A stretch of 64,000 nucleotides of DNA from Actinacidiphila yeochonensis CN732. GTDB lineage: Bacteria > Actinomycetota > Actinomycetes > Streptomycetales > Streptomycetaceae. Positions 1-7,225 of this stretch are shown piece after piece. The stretch spans positions 682,001-746,000 of the forward strand of contig NZ_JQNR01000004.1 of NCBI RefSeq assembly GCF_000745345.1, given 5' to 3'. Position numbers and translations under genes: made by a program. The notes beneath the pieces were generated by a model. The model made no database searches. It saw nothing but the letters and a program-made list of their open reading frames with translations, and was not told the DNA's origin. How positions within the stretch are numbered: the stretch's first letter is position 1; every line of letters starts with the position of its first letter.

Positions 1-1
1 C

Positions 2-811
2 GCCGGAGTCCCCCGCTACCCGGCCCTGTGGCTGCGCTCGCGGGCCGTCGCGCTGGCCGCCGACGCGCTGGCGCTGCGGCACGGTGCCAGCAGCTCCGTC
101 GTGCTGCTGGCCGCCACGGCACTGCTGCTCGGCCGGAACGGAGGCACCGACCGCGCCGCTCTGGTCCTCATCTCCGGCAACCGCACCGGGCCCGCGCTCG
201 CGGGCTTCGTCGGCAACCTGGTCCAGGACGTCCTCGCCACCGTGGACCTTTCCGGCCCGACGTTCGGCGACGTCGTGCGCGCGGCCTGGGGCGTGTCCGT
301 ACGCGCCTACCGCAACGGCCGCTGCGACCGCGAGCAGTTCACCGCGCTGCGTGCTCGGGCCGCCGTCGAGCGCGGCTCCGAACTGGAGTTGACGTGCTAC
401 TTCAACGACGTGCGCGGCGCCACCCGTCCCGCCGCCGAGTCCTGCGACGCGGCAGGGGTGCGGGCCGCGACCACGAGGACGACCACCGGCGAGGGCCCCG
501 GCACCGAGCGGGACAACCTGTCGTTCTTCCTGCGCGTCGGCGCGTGGGGACCGAACGACGAGCAGGTCGAGCTGTCCGTGCGGGCGGACTCCTGCCGGCT
601 GCCGCGCGAGCGGATACGGGAACTGCTCAGCGGCGTGGAGGCGCTGCTGGTGGCGGCGGTGGAGCGGCCCGGCGAGCCGGTGGCGTCCCTGCTGGCCTCC
701 CTCCCCGGCGCCGACGCGGACGTCTCACCGTCCGGGCCGGACCCCGAGCCCGAGGCCGCGACCGTGCCGGAGCCGCAGGCGCGACCCGTGGACGCGGGTG
801 CCCTCGGGTGA
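2..811 (+). CDS. NRPS condensation-domain protein, C-terminal part (cut by left edge)
   Basis: The reading frame enters from the left edge with no start codon; 269 residues remain. The visible part resembles the C-terminal half of a nonribosomal peptide synthetase condensation domain: helix SSVVLLAATALLLGR (about residues 31-45), ISGNRT (57-62) and GFVGNLVQDVLATVDLSG (from residue 68), which corresponds to the conserved region usually reading G-x-x-x-N-x-x-x-x-R-V. The catalytic HHxxxDG motif would lie to the left of the window and cannot be checked. The last 40 residues are Pro/Ala/Glu-rich and look like a linker or free tail; no carrier-protein or adenylation motif follows, so this may be a stand-alone condensation protein or the last domain of a larger enzyme. 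The stop overlaps the next start (GTGA), so the two genes are translationally coupled. The fold is fairly sure; the substrate is unknown. Confidence 0.7.
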   Translation, partial: AGVPRYPALWLRSRAVALAADALALRHGASSSVVLLAATALLLGRNGGTDRAALVLISGNRTGPALAGFVGNLVQDVLATVDLSGPTFGDVVRAAWGVSVRAYRNGRCDREQFTALRARAAVERGSELELTCYFNDVRGATRPAAESCDAAGVRAATTRTTTGEGPGTERDNLSFFLRVGAWGPNDEQVELSVRADSCRLPRERIRELLSGVEALLVAAVERPGEPVASLLASLPGADADVSPSGPDPEPEAATVPEPQARPVDAGALG

Positions 812-1782
812 GCGGCCCGCCCACCCTCCTGCCGGCCGGCCACGTCCACGTGTGGTGCGTCCCGCTCGACGCGCCCTCCGGCCCCGGCCCCGCACCGGGT
901 GCCCTCGTCCGGGTGCCGGGGCCCGCGCCGGGGTCGCGCCGGGACGCCTCCGGCCTCCGCCGTCCGGCGGTCGGCGCGCTCCGGGAGCCCGGTGGCGCGA
1001 CCCGGCGTGCCGCGCCACCGGAACGGGCAGCCCCGGACGAGCCGGCGCCGGACCGCGCCCGGCGGCCCGACCCGGGGTGCGCCGGTGGCGGCCCGGGACA
1101 GTGCGCCTGCGGGTGCGCGGGGCCCGGCGCGGTCTGGTGCGCGGCGGACTGGCTGGACGCCGAGGAGCGCGCGCGGGCGGCCCGCACCGCGCCGGGGGAG
1201 CCGCGCCGCCGCTACGTCCACTCCCACGCGGCGGTTCGGATGATCACGGCCGGGTACCTCGGCACGCCGCCTGAGCGCGTGGTGTGGCGGCGCGGCCCGA
1301 ACGGCAAGCCGGTGCCGGTCGTGGACGGCGCCGCGCTGCATGTCAACCTCTCCCACTCCGGCGGCCTGGCGCTGTTCGCGGTGGCCCGCCGAGAGGTGGG
1401 GGTGGACGTCGAGGCGGTGCGGGTCGTGCCGTCGGCGCTGCGGCTGGCCGCCCGGTTCCTGCCGGAGGAGGAGGCGGCGGCGGTCGCCGCGGCCGGTCCC
1501 GGCAGGTCGGGGATCCTGCTGCGGCTGCTCGCCCGCAAGGAGGCGTGTGTGAAGGCGTCCGGCGGGCGGCTGACGCACGGGTTGCGGCTGCCGGTCGGCG
1601 AGCCGCCGACCCCGGACGGCTGGCGCCCGGTCGCGGGCACCCCGGGCGGCGGACCGGGGCCGGGTCGGTGGAGCGTGCGCGACCTGCCCGTACCCGCCGG
1701 CTACACCGCGGCCGTGGCTGTCCTGGGCGCGGGCCGGCCCCGGCTGTCGGTGCGGACGTGGACGGGCTTCCCGTCGCCGTGA
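808..1782 (+). CDS. Sfp-type 4'-phosphopantetheinyl transferase
   Basis: Transfers the phosphopantetheine arm of CoA to carrier-protein serines, converting NRPS/PKS carriers to holo form in the cytoplasm. The protein has 324 residues. The GTG at 808 overlaps the previous stop and gives an N-terminus starting SGPPTLLPAGHVHVWCVPLD, the usual Sfp-family opening with its GxVxVW strand. A WCAADWLDAEERARAAR segment, RRGPNGKPVP, and LHVNLSHSGG follow, then the Mg/CoA site VGVDVEAV (D200, E202) and RKEACVKA (K244, E245). Between the N-terminal strand and WCAADW is a Pro/Arg/Gly-rich insert of about 80 residues, which makes the protein longer than the usual 220-250. Coupling to the condensation protein suggests it serves the local NRPS; it could also act on other carriers. 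The enediyne synthase at 42.9-48.8 kb has its own transferase domain. Confidence 0.88.
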   Translation: MSGPPTLLPAGHVHVWCVPLDAPSGPGPAPGALVRVPGPAPGSRRDASGLRRPAVGALREPGGATRRAAPPERAAPDEPAPDRARRPDPGCAGGGPGQCACGCAGPGAVWCAADWLDAEERARAARTAPGEPRRRYVHSHAAVRMITAGYLGTPPERVVWRRGPNGKPVPVVDGAALHVNLSHSGGLALFAVARREVGVDVEAVRVVPSALRLAARFLPEEEAAAVAAAGPGRSGILLRLLARKEACVKASGGRLTHGLRLPVGEPPTPDGWRPVAGTPGGGPGPGRWSVRDLPVPAGYTAAVAVLGAGRPRLSVRTWTGFPSP

Positions 1783-1991
1783 GAGAGCCGGGAGGACTAC
1801 CGGGAGGCCCCGGTGCGCCGGGCCGCCGTGCAAGCGGAAGGCGGCGCGGAGGCCGGCGCGGCCGGATGACCGGCGCCAGGCCGTCGCACCGCCGGGCGCC
1901 GATGGGGCGGATCGGTGTGGACGGCATCGGATCCATCGCCAAGCCTCCTCCCTGTCAGGGAAGTTACCGGCGGTGGCCCCCTCTTTCGATC

Positions 1992-2020
1992 TTGACGGTT
2001 CCAATGGCCCAACCTAGATT
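1992..2020 (+). promoter_or_regulatory. Promoter, -35 TTGACG / -10 TAGATT
   Basis: TTGACG (1992-1997), a 17-nt spacer, and TAGATT (2015-2020) form one of the best housekeeping-sigma promoter matches in the window. It reads toward the LuxR-type gene. The last base of the -10 is the first base of the palindrome at 2020-2033, so a repressor bound there would block the start site. Confidence 0.75.
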
Positions 2021-2033
2021 GGGAGCGCTCCCA
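2020..2033. promoter_or_regulatory. LacI-family operator, CebR-box consensus
   Basis: A perfect 14-bp palindrome TGGGAGCGCTCCCA. This is identical to the consensus bound by the cello-oligosaccharide-responsive repressor CebR in Streptomyces (established knowledge of that regulator). It lies just downstream of a good -10 element, a typical repressor position. Other LacI-family proteins bind related sequences, so the regulator itself is an inference. Confidence 0.78.
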
Positions 2034-2269
2034 TATGTGCTGGTCCGTGCCGTTGAGGCCGTGCCAGACCAGGGAAGGAACGGCCCCTCGTGGACGGGCG
2101 TCGGCGACGGGCGATCACGGCGCCGCGCCTCCGGTCGGCGGGCGGCTCACGGGCCACCGCCCGATGTGCCGCAGCTCTGGTCCATCCCGAGCGGGAGTAC
2201 GTGCCATGTGGTGAAGCCAGAGCACACGTCAGGCGTCAATCCGGACGCTGTCCGGCATGGGGGAGCACG

Positions 2270-2944
2270 ATGCAAATGGTGCAAACGGAGAGACAGCTTT
2301 CCCGGGCCGCGCGCCCTGACGCTGTCCATGTGACCGTGGTCATCAGGGACCCGGTGGTCCGGGGCGGCCTGGAGCTGCTGCTGGCCGGCCTGCAGGTGGT
2401 GGGCACGCTCACGGTGGGCGAGGAGCTTCCGGAGGACGATCCGGGGGCGCGCAGGCCGCCGGGCGGGGTCGTCATCCTCTCGGCGGCGGACCGGGGCTGG
2501 ACCGGGGTCCTGCGGCAGGTGCTCGACCGGGGCCCCGACAAGGTGCTGGTGCTGCTGGCCGAACCGGAGGTGCCGGTCGGACTCGACGGCACCCCCGTGG
2601 ACGGGTTCCTGCTCCAGCAGGAGACGGACGCGGTGGCGCTCACCGCCGCGCTGAGCCAGGTGGTCGTGGGCGGCATGCCACTGCCGGCGCCGCTGGCCCG
2701 TCAACTCCTCGCGCAGGCGGCCGCGGTGCCGCCCCGGCGGCCCAGGCTGCTGACCACACGCGAGCAGCAGGCGTTGGAGCTCCTCGCCGACGGCCTGAGC
2801 AACAAGCAGATCGGCCGCCGGCTGAACATCTCCGAGCACGGCGCCAAACGCCTGGTCACCTCGCTGCTGATCAAGCTCGACGCGCCCAACCGCACCCGCG
2901 CGGTGGCGATGGCGCTCCAGGAGGGGCTGCTCGGCGGCCTCTGA
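2270..2944 (+). CDS. LuxR-type regulator with degenerate receiver-like N-terminus
   Basis: A 224-residue transcription regulator. The N-terminal half (about residues 15-140) has the shape of a response-regulator receiver (VTVVIRDPVVRGGLELLLAGL, then VVILSAADRG), but the strand that should end in the phosphorylated Asp reads VVILSA, so phosphorylation is unlikely. The C-terminal NarL/LuxR helix-turn-helix is clear: LLTTREQQALELLADGLSNK, then IGRRLNISEHGAKRLV. The ATG at 2270 is chosen because GGGGGAG lies 5 nt upstream and coding character begins there; longer starts at 2090 lack it. Being next to NRPS-type genes it is probably a cluster-situated regulator. Its promoter is overlapped by a CebR-type operator, hinting at control by cellobiose or cellotriose. 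Its targets are not visible. Confidence 0.82.
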   Translation: MQMVQTERQLSRAARPDAVHVTVVIRDPVVRGGLELLLAGLQVVGTLTVGEELPEDDPGARRPPGGVVILSAADRGWTGVLRQVLDRGPDKVLVLLAEPEVPVGLDGTPVDGFLLQQETDAVALTAALSQVVVGGMPLPAPLARQLLAQAAAVPPRRPRLLTTREQQALELLADGLSNKQIGRRLNISEHGAKRLVTSLLIKLDAPNRTRAVAMALQEGLLGGL

Positions 2945-3216
2945 CAGCCGTCCCGCCAGCTCGGCCCCCTGTTCCACCCCCTTGTTCTGCTCGCCGGCCC
3001 GCCGGCCGCCGCACGCGTGCGGGCCGGGGCGCGGTGCCTGCCTGTCCAACGCCCTGACGTGGTGTGATCCCTTCTCCGCGGCCCCGCCGCGCCGGGTTCC
3101 GTCATGCCGTCCGCCGGCGCCGACCCGGGGGCTGTGCGGGGGAGCCGCCCGACCACGTCGCTGATCAGTCGCGTCCGCCTGGACACGTCAACAACGCCAC
3201 AGACTGGAGCACGCCC

Positions 3217-4602
3217 ATGGAACGGACCCTCATGCCCGACGCCGCGGCCACCGAGGTCGCGGCCACCGACACTGCGGCCACCGACGCCGCCGCGCCGGCC
3301 ACCGACGCGGAGCCCTCGCTGCCGGAGCTGCCCCTTCACCGCGAGTGCCCCTACCGGCCGCCGTCCGGCTACGACGCGCTGCGCGAGGAGGGGCCGATGA
3401 CCCGGGTGCGCCTCTACGACGGCCGGCCGGTGTGGGCCGTGTCGGGGTACTCGGCGGTGCGCACGCTGCTCGCGCACCCGGCGCTCTCGGTCGACCGGCG
3501 CAGCGGCGACTACCCGCTGCCGGTGAAGCCGATGAGTCAGCTCCGCGAGGCCGGGGCGGTGACCTTGGAGGCGCTGCTGCGCACCGACCCGCCCGACCAC
3601 GCGCGCCAGCGGCGCGCGGTCATGGGCCCGTTCACCGCCGGCCGCACCGCCGAGCTGGAGCCGCGGGTGGAGCAGGTCGTGGCGGAGCGGCTGGCGGCGC
3701 TGGCGGGCCCGGCCGCCACAGGCGAGCAGGTGGACCTGCTGGAGGAGTTCGCCCGGCCGGTCGTCTCCACCGTTCTGGCCGACGTGCTCGGTCTGCCCGA
3801 GGCCGAACGCGACCGCTTCCAGCGGGCGACGTTCCGCCACTTCAGTCCGGTCAGGGCGGTGGCCGGTTTTCTGGACGAGCAGATCGGCGCGCTGCTCCCA
3901 GCCGCGGACAGCCCCTCGGCGCCGGAACAGGCCCCGAAGCAGGCCCCGAAGCAGGCAGCCCCGGACCAGGCACCGGAGGCTGCGAGTGCCGCCGCGCCTC
4001 CCGCCGGTCTGCTCGCCCGCCTCGCCGAGAAGGTCGCCGAGGGCGTGCTCGACCGGGCCGAGGCGGTCAACTGCGGCATGGCGCTGGTGCTCGCGGGTCA
4101 GGACCTGACCGCGAACACCCTGGTGATCGCCGTGCTCACCCTGCTGGATCACCCGGAGCAGCTCGACATCCTGCTGCGGGAGCCGGAACTGTGGCCGGGG
4201 GCAGTGGACGAGCTGCTGCGCTTCATGCCGTTGACCGGTGGCACCCCCAGGGTGGCCGCGAAGGACGTGTCCATCGAGGGGCTGGGCACCCTGCGGGCCG
4301 GCGACGGGCTCATCCTGCTCAACCCGGCCGCGAACCACGATCCGGCGCAGTACGAGTCGCCGGGCGCGCTGGACGTCCGCCGCCCCGCCCACGGGCATCT
4401 CGCCTTCGGCCACGGCATCCACCTGTGCGTGGGCCAGCACCTGGCACGGCTGGAGATGGTGGTGGCGCTGCGGGCGCTGTTCTCGCGCTACCCGGCCATG
4501 CGGCTGGCCGTACCGGCCGAGGAGATCAGGGCGAAGCAGGGCGTGGTCATCGGACTCGTCGCGCTGCCCGTCCTGCTGGAGGCCGGCCCCACGGAGGCAT
4601 GA
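3217..4602 (+). CDS. Cytochrome P450
   Basis: A 461-residue soluble bacterial-type P450 monooxygenase. The I-helix oxygen-activation motif reads AGQDLT (293-298, in place of the common AGxDTT), the ExxR pair is ELLR (332-335), and the heme loop is FGHGIHLCVGQHLARLE with Cys404 as iron ligand. An Ala/Pro/Gln-rich insert with repeated QAPKQAPKQA units sits at about residues 230-255, ahead of the I-helix, and the first 30 residues are a loose Ala/Thr-rich leader; both are unusual. The ATG at 3217 has GGAG upstream. Lying next to NRPS-type genes, it likely tailors an amino acid or peptide, perhaps carrier-bound, but substrate and redox partners are not in the window. A hairpin follows the stop. 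Confidence 0.9.
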   Translation: MERTLMPDAAATEVAATDTAATDAAAPATDAEPSLPELPLHRECPYRPPSGYDALREEGPMTRVRLYDGRPVWAVSGYSAVRTLLAHPALSVDRRSGDYPLPVKPMSQLREAGAVTLEALLRTDPPDHARQRRAVMGPFTAGRTAELEPRVEQVVAERLAALAGPAATGEQVDLLEEFARPVVSTVLADVLGLPEAERDRFQRATFRHFSPVRAVAGFLDEQIGALLPAADSPSAPEQAPKQAPKQAAPDQAPEAASAAAPPAGLLARLAEKVAEGVLDRAEAVNCGMALVLAGQDLTANTLVIAVLTLLDHPEQLDILLREPELWPGAVDELLRFMPLTGGTPRVAAKDVSIEGLGTLRAGDGLILLNPAANHDPAQYESPGALDVRRPAHGHLAFGHGIHLCVGQHLARLEMVVALRALFSRYPAMRLAVPAEEIRAKQGVVIGLVALPVLLEAGPTEA

Positions 4603-4941
4603 GCGGGGCCCGGTCCGCCGTTCCGGTGCTCCGCCCAGCCCACCGCACGGTCGGGACACCGGAACGGCGCGGACCCGGCCGGGACTTCGTCCTGGCGTCC
4701 CCCGCGGTCCACGGTCTCCTCGCCCTCACCGGCGCCGCTCTCCTTCCGTCGGCGTGCCTCCTCGGCGGCCTCCCGCGCCTTCCTGTGCCCGTCCTTCGAC
4801 CTTGCCACGGCGTTCCCCTCCCGGAGGGACGCGTACCCGTCCAGCCGGTGCCCAGGCCGGCGGCCCCGCGCGCCCGCACAGACCCCCCACAGGAGACAGG
4901 TGCCCCAGGCCCCGAGGGTCCTGCGGCCGGCGATACGCCGC
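4603..4941. other. Convergent intergenic gap
   Basis: No gene recognised. It separates the plus-strand P450 from the minus-strand mycosin pair and contains one terminator-like inverted repeat near its left end; the rest shows nothing distinct. Confidence 0.5.
4617..4668 (+). terminator. Hairpin after the P450 gene
   Basis: The 12-bp arm GCCGTTCCGGTG (4617-4628) is matched perfectly by CACCGGAACGGC (4657-4668) with a 28-nt loop, 15 nt after the P450 stop. There is no T-run, as is usual for Streptomyces terminators. Confidence 0.5.
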
Positions 4942-5496
4942 TCAGGAGCCGTGTGCGGGGGAGCGGGCGGGGGCGCTCCGCGGGCGGGACGCCGCGCGTA
5001 CGGCGGCGGCCACGTCGGCCGAGGTCGGGTCGGGTAGCGCGGTGGTGTTCGGAAGTCCGACGGGGCTTCCGGTGGTGAGGAAGCGCTGCGCCGGCTGCGC
5101 CTCGGCTGCCTGGGCGATCGCCTGGTCCAGCCGCGGGCCGGCGGAGACGATGAGGCCGCACTGGCGCTGTACGAGGCTGTCGACGTAGGGGAGCAGTTCC
5201 TTGGCGGTGCGGGCGCTCGCAGGAGTGACGATGCGCTGGGAGTTGACCGCGTCCGTGCGGGCCGCCTCCTGGAGGCCGGCCCAACTGGCCCGGGCCGCCG
5301 GCTGATCGGGGTCGCTGGTGATCAGACAGGCCCGGAAGCGGCGGGAGATGTTGTCGGCGGTGACGCGCGTGCCGTGGGAACCGCCGGTGAGGAGGACGCA
5401 GAGTGTGACGGCCGCGCCCACCGTGACGAGGGCGATCACGGCTGCTGCCAGCAGGAAGCGCCGCGAACGGTGGCGCAGTCTCAGGGACGGCATCAT
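4942..5496 (-). CDS. Small membrane-anchored extracytoplasmic protein
   Basis: 184 residues. A basic N-terminus (MMPSLRLRHRSRRF) is followed by one hydrophobic segment (about 14-37), then an external domain with two cysteines (RACLITS, QRQCGLIVS). The wording around DNISRRFRACLITSD and VSAGPRLDQAIAQAA recalls part of a periplasmic binding-protein (BMP-like) fold, but the protein is too short for a full one, so this is only a suggestion. Two ATGs stand in tandem, with GGAGAG just upstream. It follows the mycosin-like protease on the same strand and is probably cotranscribed. Function unknown. Confidence 0.6.
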   Translation of the reverse strand: MMPSLRLRHRSRRFLLAAAVIALVTVGAAVTLCVLLTGGSHGTRVTADNISRRFRACLITSDPDQPAARASWAGLQEAARTDAVNSQRIVTPASARTAKELLPYVDSLVQRQCGLIVSAGPRLDQAIAQAAEAQPAQRFLTTGSPVGLPNTTALPDPTSADVAAAVRAASRPRSAPARSPAHGS

Positions 5497-5520
5497 GGGG
5501 CTCTCCGGGTCGGTCGGCGG

Positions 5521-6903
5521 TCACCCGCCGGGGTGGTCGTAGGGGCCGGTTCGGGGCCGGTCAGCGGCGCGCGGTCTTCGACGCGCCGCGCTTCCGGCCG
5601 GGTTGCGCGGTCTGCCTCGGCGTCCTGGCCGCGCCGCCGCCCGTCGCCGCGCCGGATCTCCCCTTCCGCGCGGCCCCGGCCTGCGGGCGCGTCGGCCGCT
5701 TGGCGCCCTGGGCGCGGCCGGACCGGTGCCGGCCGGCGCCGGTCGCCGCCTGCGGCGGAGGACGATGACGGTGATGACGGCGGCCGCCGCGACCGCGAGC
5801 CCCGCGGTGAGGGCGGGGCCGGCCCACCCCCGACTGTGGTGGTGGGCCGCGCCACCGGTGGCGGGCGCGGACAGCAGCGGGTTGGCGGGAGGGCCGTCGA
5901 CGGACGCGGGTGCCCGCAGTGCGGCGAGCGGGTCGAGCGAGCCGTAGCCGAACTGGTCGCTGTGGGCGGGCTGTCCGGCGGCGCGGTGCGCGGTGGTGAT
6001 GAGCCGCCGGATGCTCTGGCCCGCTGTCAGCTCCGGGTGCGCGGACCGGACGAGGGCGGCCGCGGCGGAGACATAGGCCGCGGCGTAGCTGGTCCCCTCG
6101 GCGTCGACGTACTGGCCCCGGTCGCCGGCGGAGTAGACGCCGGTGGCGGGAGCGGCGAGGGTGCTGTGCGGGCCGGACTCGCTGACGGGCCAGAAGGCCC
6201 CGGTTTCGGTGACGCCGGTGACATCGATGACACCCGGGAAGGCGCCCGGGTACTGGGGCGGGTTGCCGTTCTGCCCGTCGTTGCCGGCGGAGGCCACGAG
6301 GACGGCGCCCTTGCCGAGCGCGTAGTCGACCGCCTGCCGCAGCTGCGGGTCCGGGGTCGCGGTGCCGAGGGAGACGTTGATGACCTGGGCGTGGTGGTCG
6401 GCGGCGTAGGTGATGCCCTCCGCGAGGGTGACCGCCTCGACGTCCGAGCCGAGGGAGATCCGGACCGGGAGGATCCGGGCCTGCGGGGCGAGGCCGGTCA
6501 TGCCGGTGCCGTGCTCGGCCTTGCCGGTGCCGGCGATGATCCCGGCGATGGCGGTGCCGTGGGAGTCGCTGGACGTGTCGGTTCCGCCGTCGCCGTGGTC
6601 GCCCAGGAAGCTGGTGCCCGGCAGCACCCGGCCCTTCAGGTCCGGGTGCGCGGAGTCGACCCCGGTGTCGACGACCGCGACGGTGACACCCCTGCCTTGC
6701 GAGAGCCGCCAGACCTGCTGGGCCTGGAAGTGGCTCTGGTCCAGCGGCCATTCGGCCTGCCGGATGGACCCGGCGGCGTCGGCGGGTGCCGCCGCGCCGA
6801 CGGCGAGGAGGGCCAGCACGCCGGCGAGGACGAGGGCAGCCGTCCCCGTTCGCGGCGTGCGCGCGCGTGGACGCGGGGATATCCGCGGTCCCTGTGACGG
6901 CAT
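5521..6903 (-). CDS. Mycosin-like (MycP) S8 subtilisin protease, membrane-anchored
   Basis: A secreted subtilisin-family protease of the type associated with type VII secretion. A signal sequence (about 20-45) leads to the S8 domain with the full triad: Asp79 in VAVVDTGVDSAHPDLKG, His115 in DSHGTAIAGIIAG, Ser272 in EGTSYAAAYVSA; GNDGQNGNPPQYPG holds the oxyanion Asn. A C-terminal membrane helix (362-382) is followed by arginines. The ATG at 6903 has AAGGAG 9 nt upstream. No EccB-E or ESX substrate genes are nearby, so it is an orphan here. After about residue 386 third-position G/C preference moves to another frame that ends at 5561 with a Lys/Arg-rich tail, so a one-base deletion near 5750-5760 is likely; the tail written in this frame is probably wrong. 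The catalytic part is intact. Confidence 0.85.
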   Translation of the reverse strand: MPSQGPRISPRPRARTPRTGTAALVLAGVLALLAVGAAAPADAAGSIRQAEWPLDQSHFQAQQVWRLSQGRGVTVAVVDTGVDSAHPDLKGRVLPGTSFLGDHGDGGTDTSSDSHGTAIAGIIAGTGKAEHGTGMTGLAPQARILPVRISLGSDVEAVTLAEGITYAADHHAQVINVSLGTATPDPQLRQAVDYALGKGAVLVASAGNDGQNGNPPQYPGAFPGVIDVTGVTETGAFWPVSESGPHSTLAAPATGVYSAGDRGQYVDAEGTSYAAAYVSAAAALVRSAHPELTAGQSIRRLITTAHRAAGQPAHSDQFGYGSLDPLAALRAPASVDGPPANPLLSAPATGGAAHHHSRGWAGPALTAGLAVAAAAVITVIVLRRRRRPAPAGTGPAAPRAPSGRRARRPGPRGRGDPARRRAAARPGRRGRPRNPAGSAARRRPRAADRPRTGPYDHPGG

Positions 6904-7225
6904 GGGTCGGCTCCTTGCCCGGCGTCGGTGTCGTGGGGCCACGAGGTGCTGTGACCTGGACGGATTGTGGTTGTACCACAGCCCCTTCGCAGGTGATCGG
7001 CGGCGGATGCGCGGGTTACGGGAAAGCCCTGTCCGGTCGACGTGCAGGTTGCCAACTCACCATGTGATTGCCATGGTTCGGTCAAATCAGGTGAGGAAAT
7101 AGCTCGTGAAATGCGCCATTAGGCCGCCAAATTGTTCCACTTTTTCTTCACAACGCCATTGCCGATCACTTGCGTGTCATATACAACTCACCCGCCGCGT
7201 CTTTCTGTTGGGGACGTGACTGCCG
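6904..7225. other. Divergent promoter region between mycosin and Rhs genes
   Basis: No gene. The stretch 7075-7200 is markedly richer in A/T than its surroundings, including a T-rich run near 7137-7150, as expected for divergent promoters. No single -35/-10 pair is good enough to name. Confidence 0.45.

Larger units (their letters stand above)
1783..2269. other. Intergenic region with regulatory sites, no gene
   Basis: No convincing gene. The frame upstream of the LuxR-type gene is open back to a GTG at 2090, but the third codon positions there are rich in A/T and the peptide is basic and featureless, so it is read as an untranslated leader of roughly 240 nt. The region holds a consensus-like promoter and a LacI-family palindrome (listed separately). 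Confidence 0.7.

Noticed and set aside
2090..2269. Extending the LuxR-type gene to GTG 2090
   Set aside because: The added codons are A/T-rich at the third position and encode a basic, motif-free stretch; ATG 2270 has a good GGGGGAG site.
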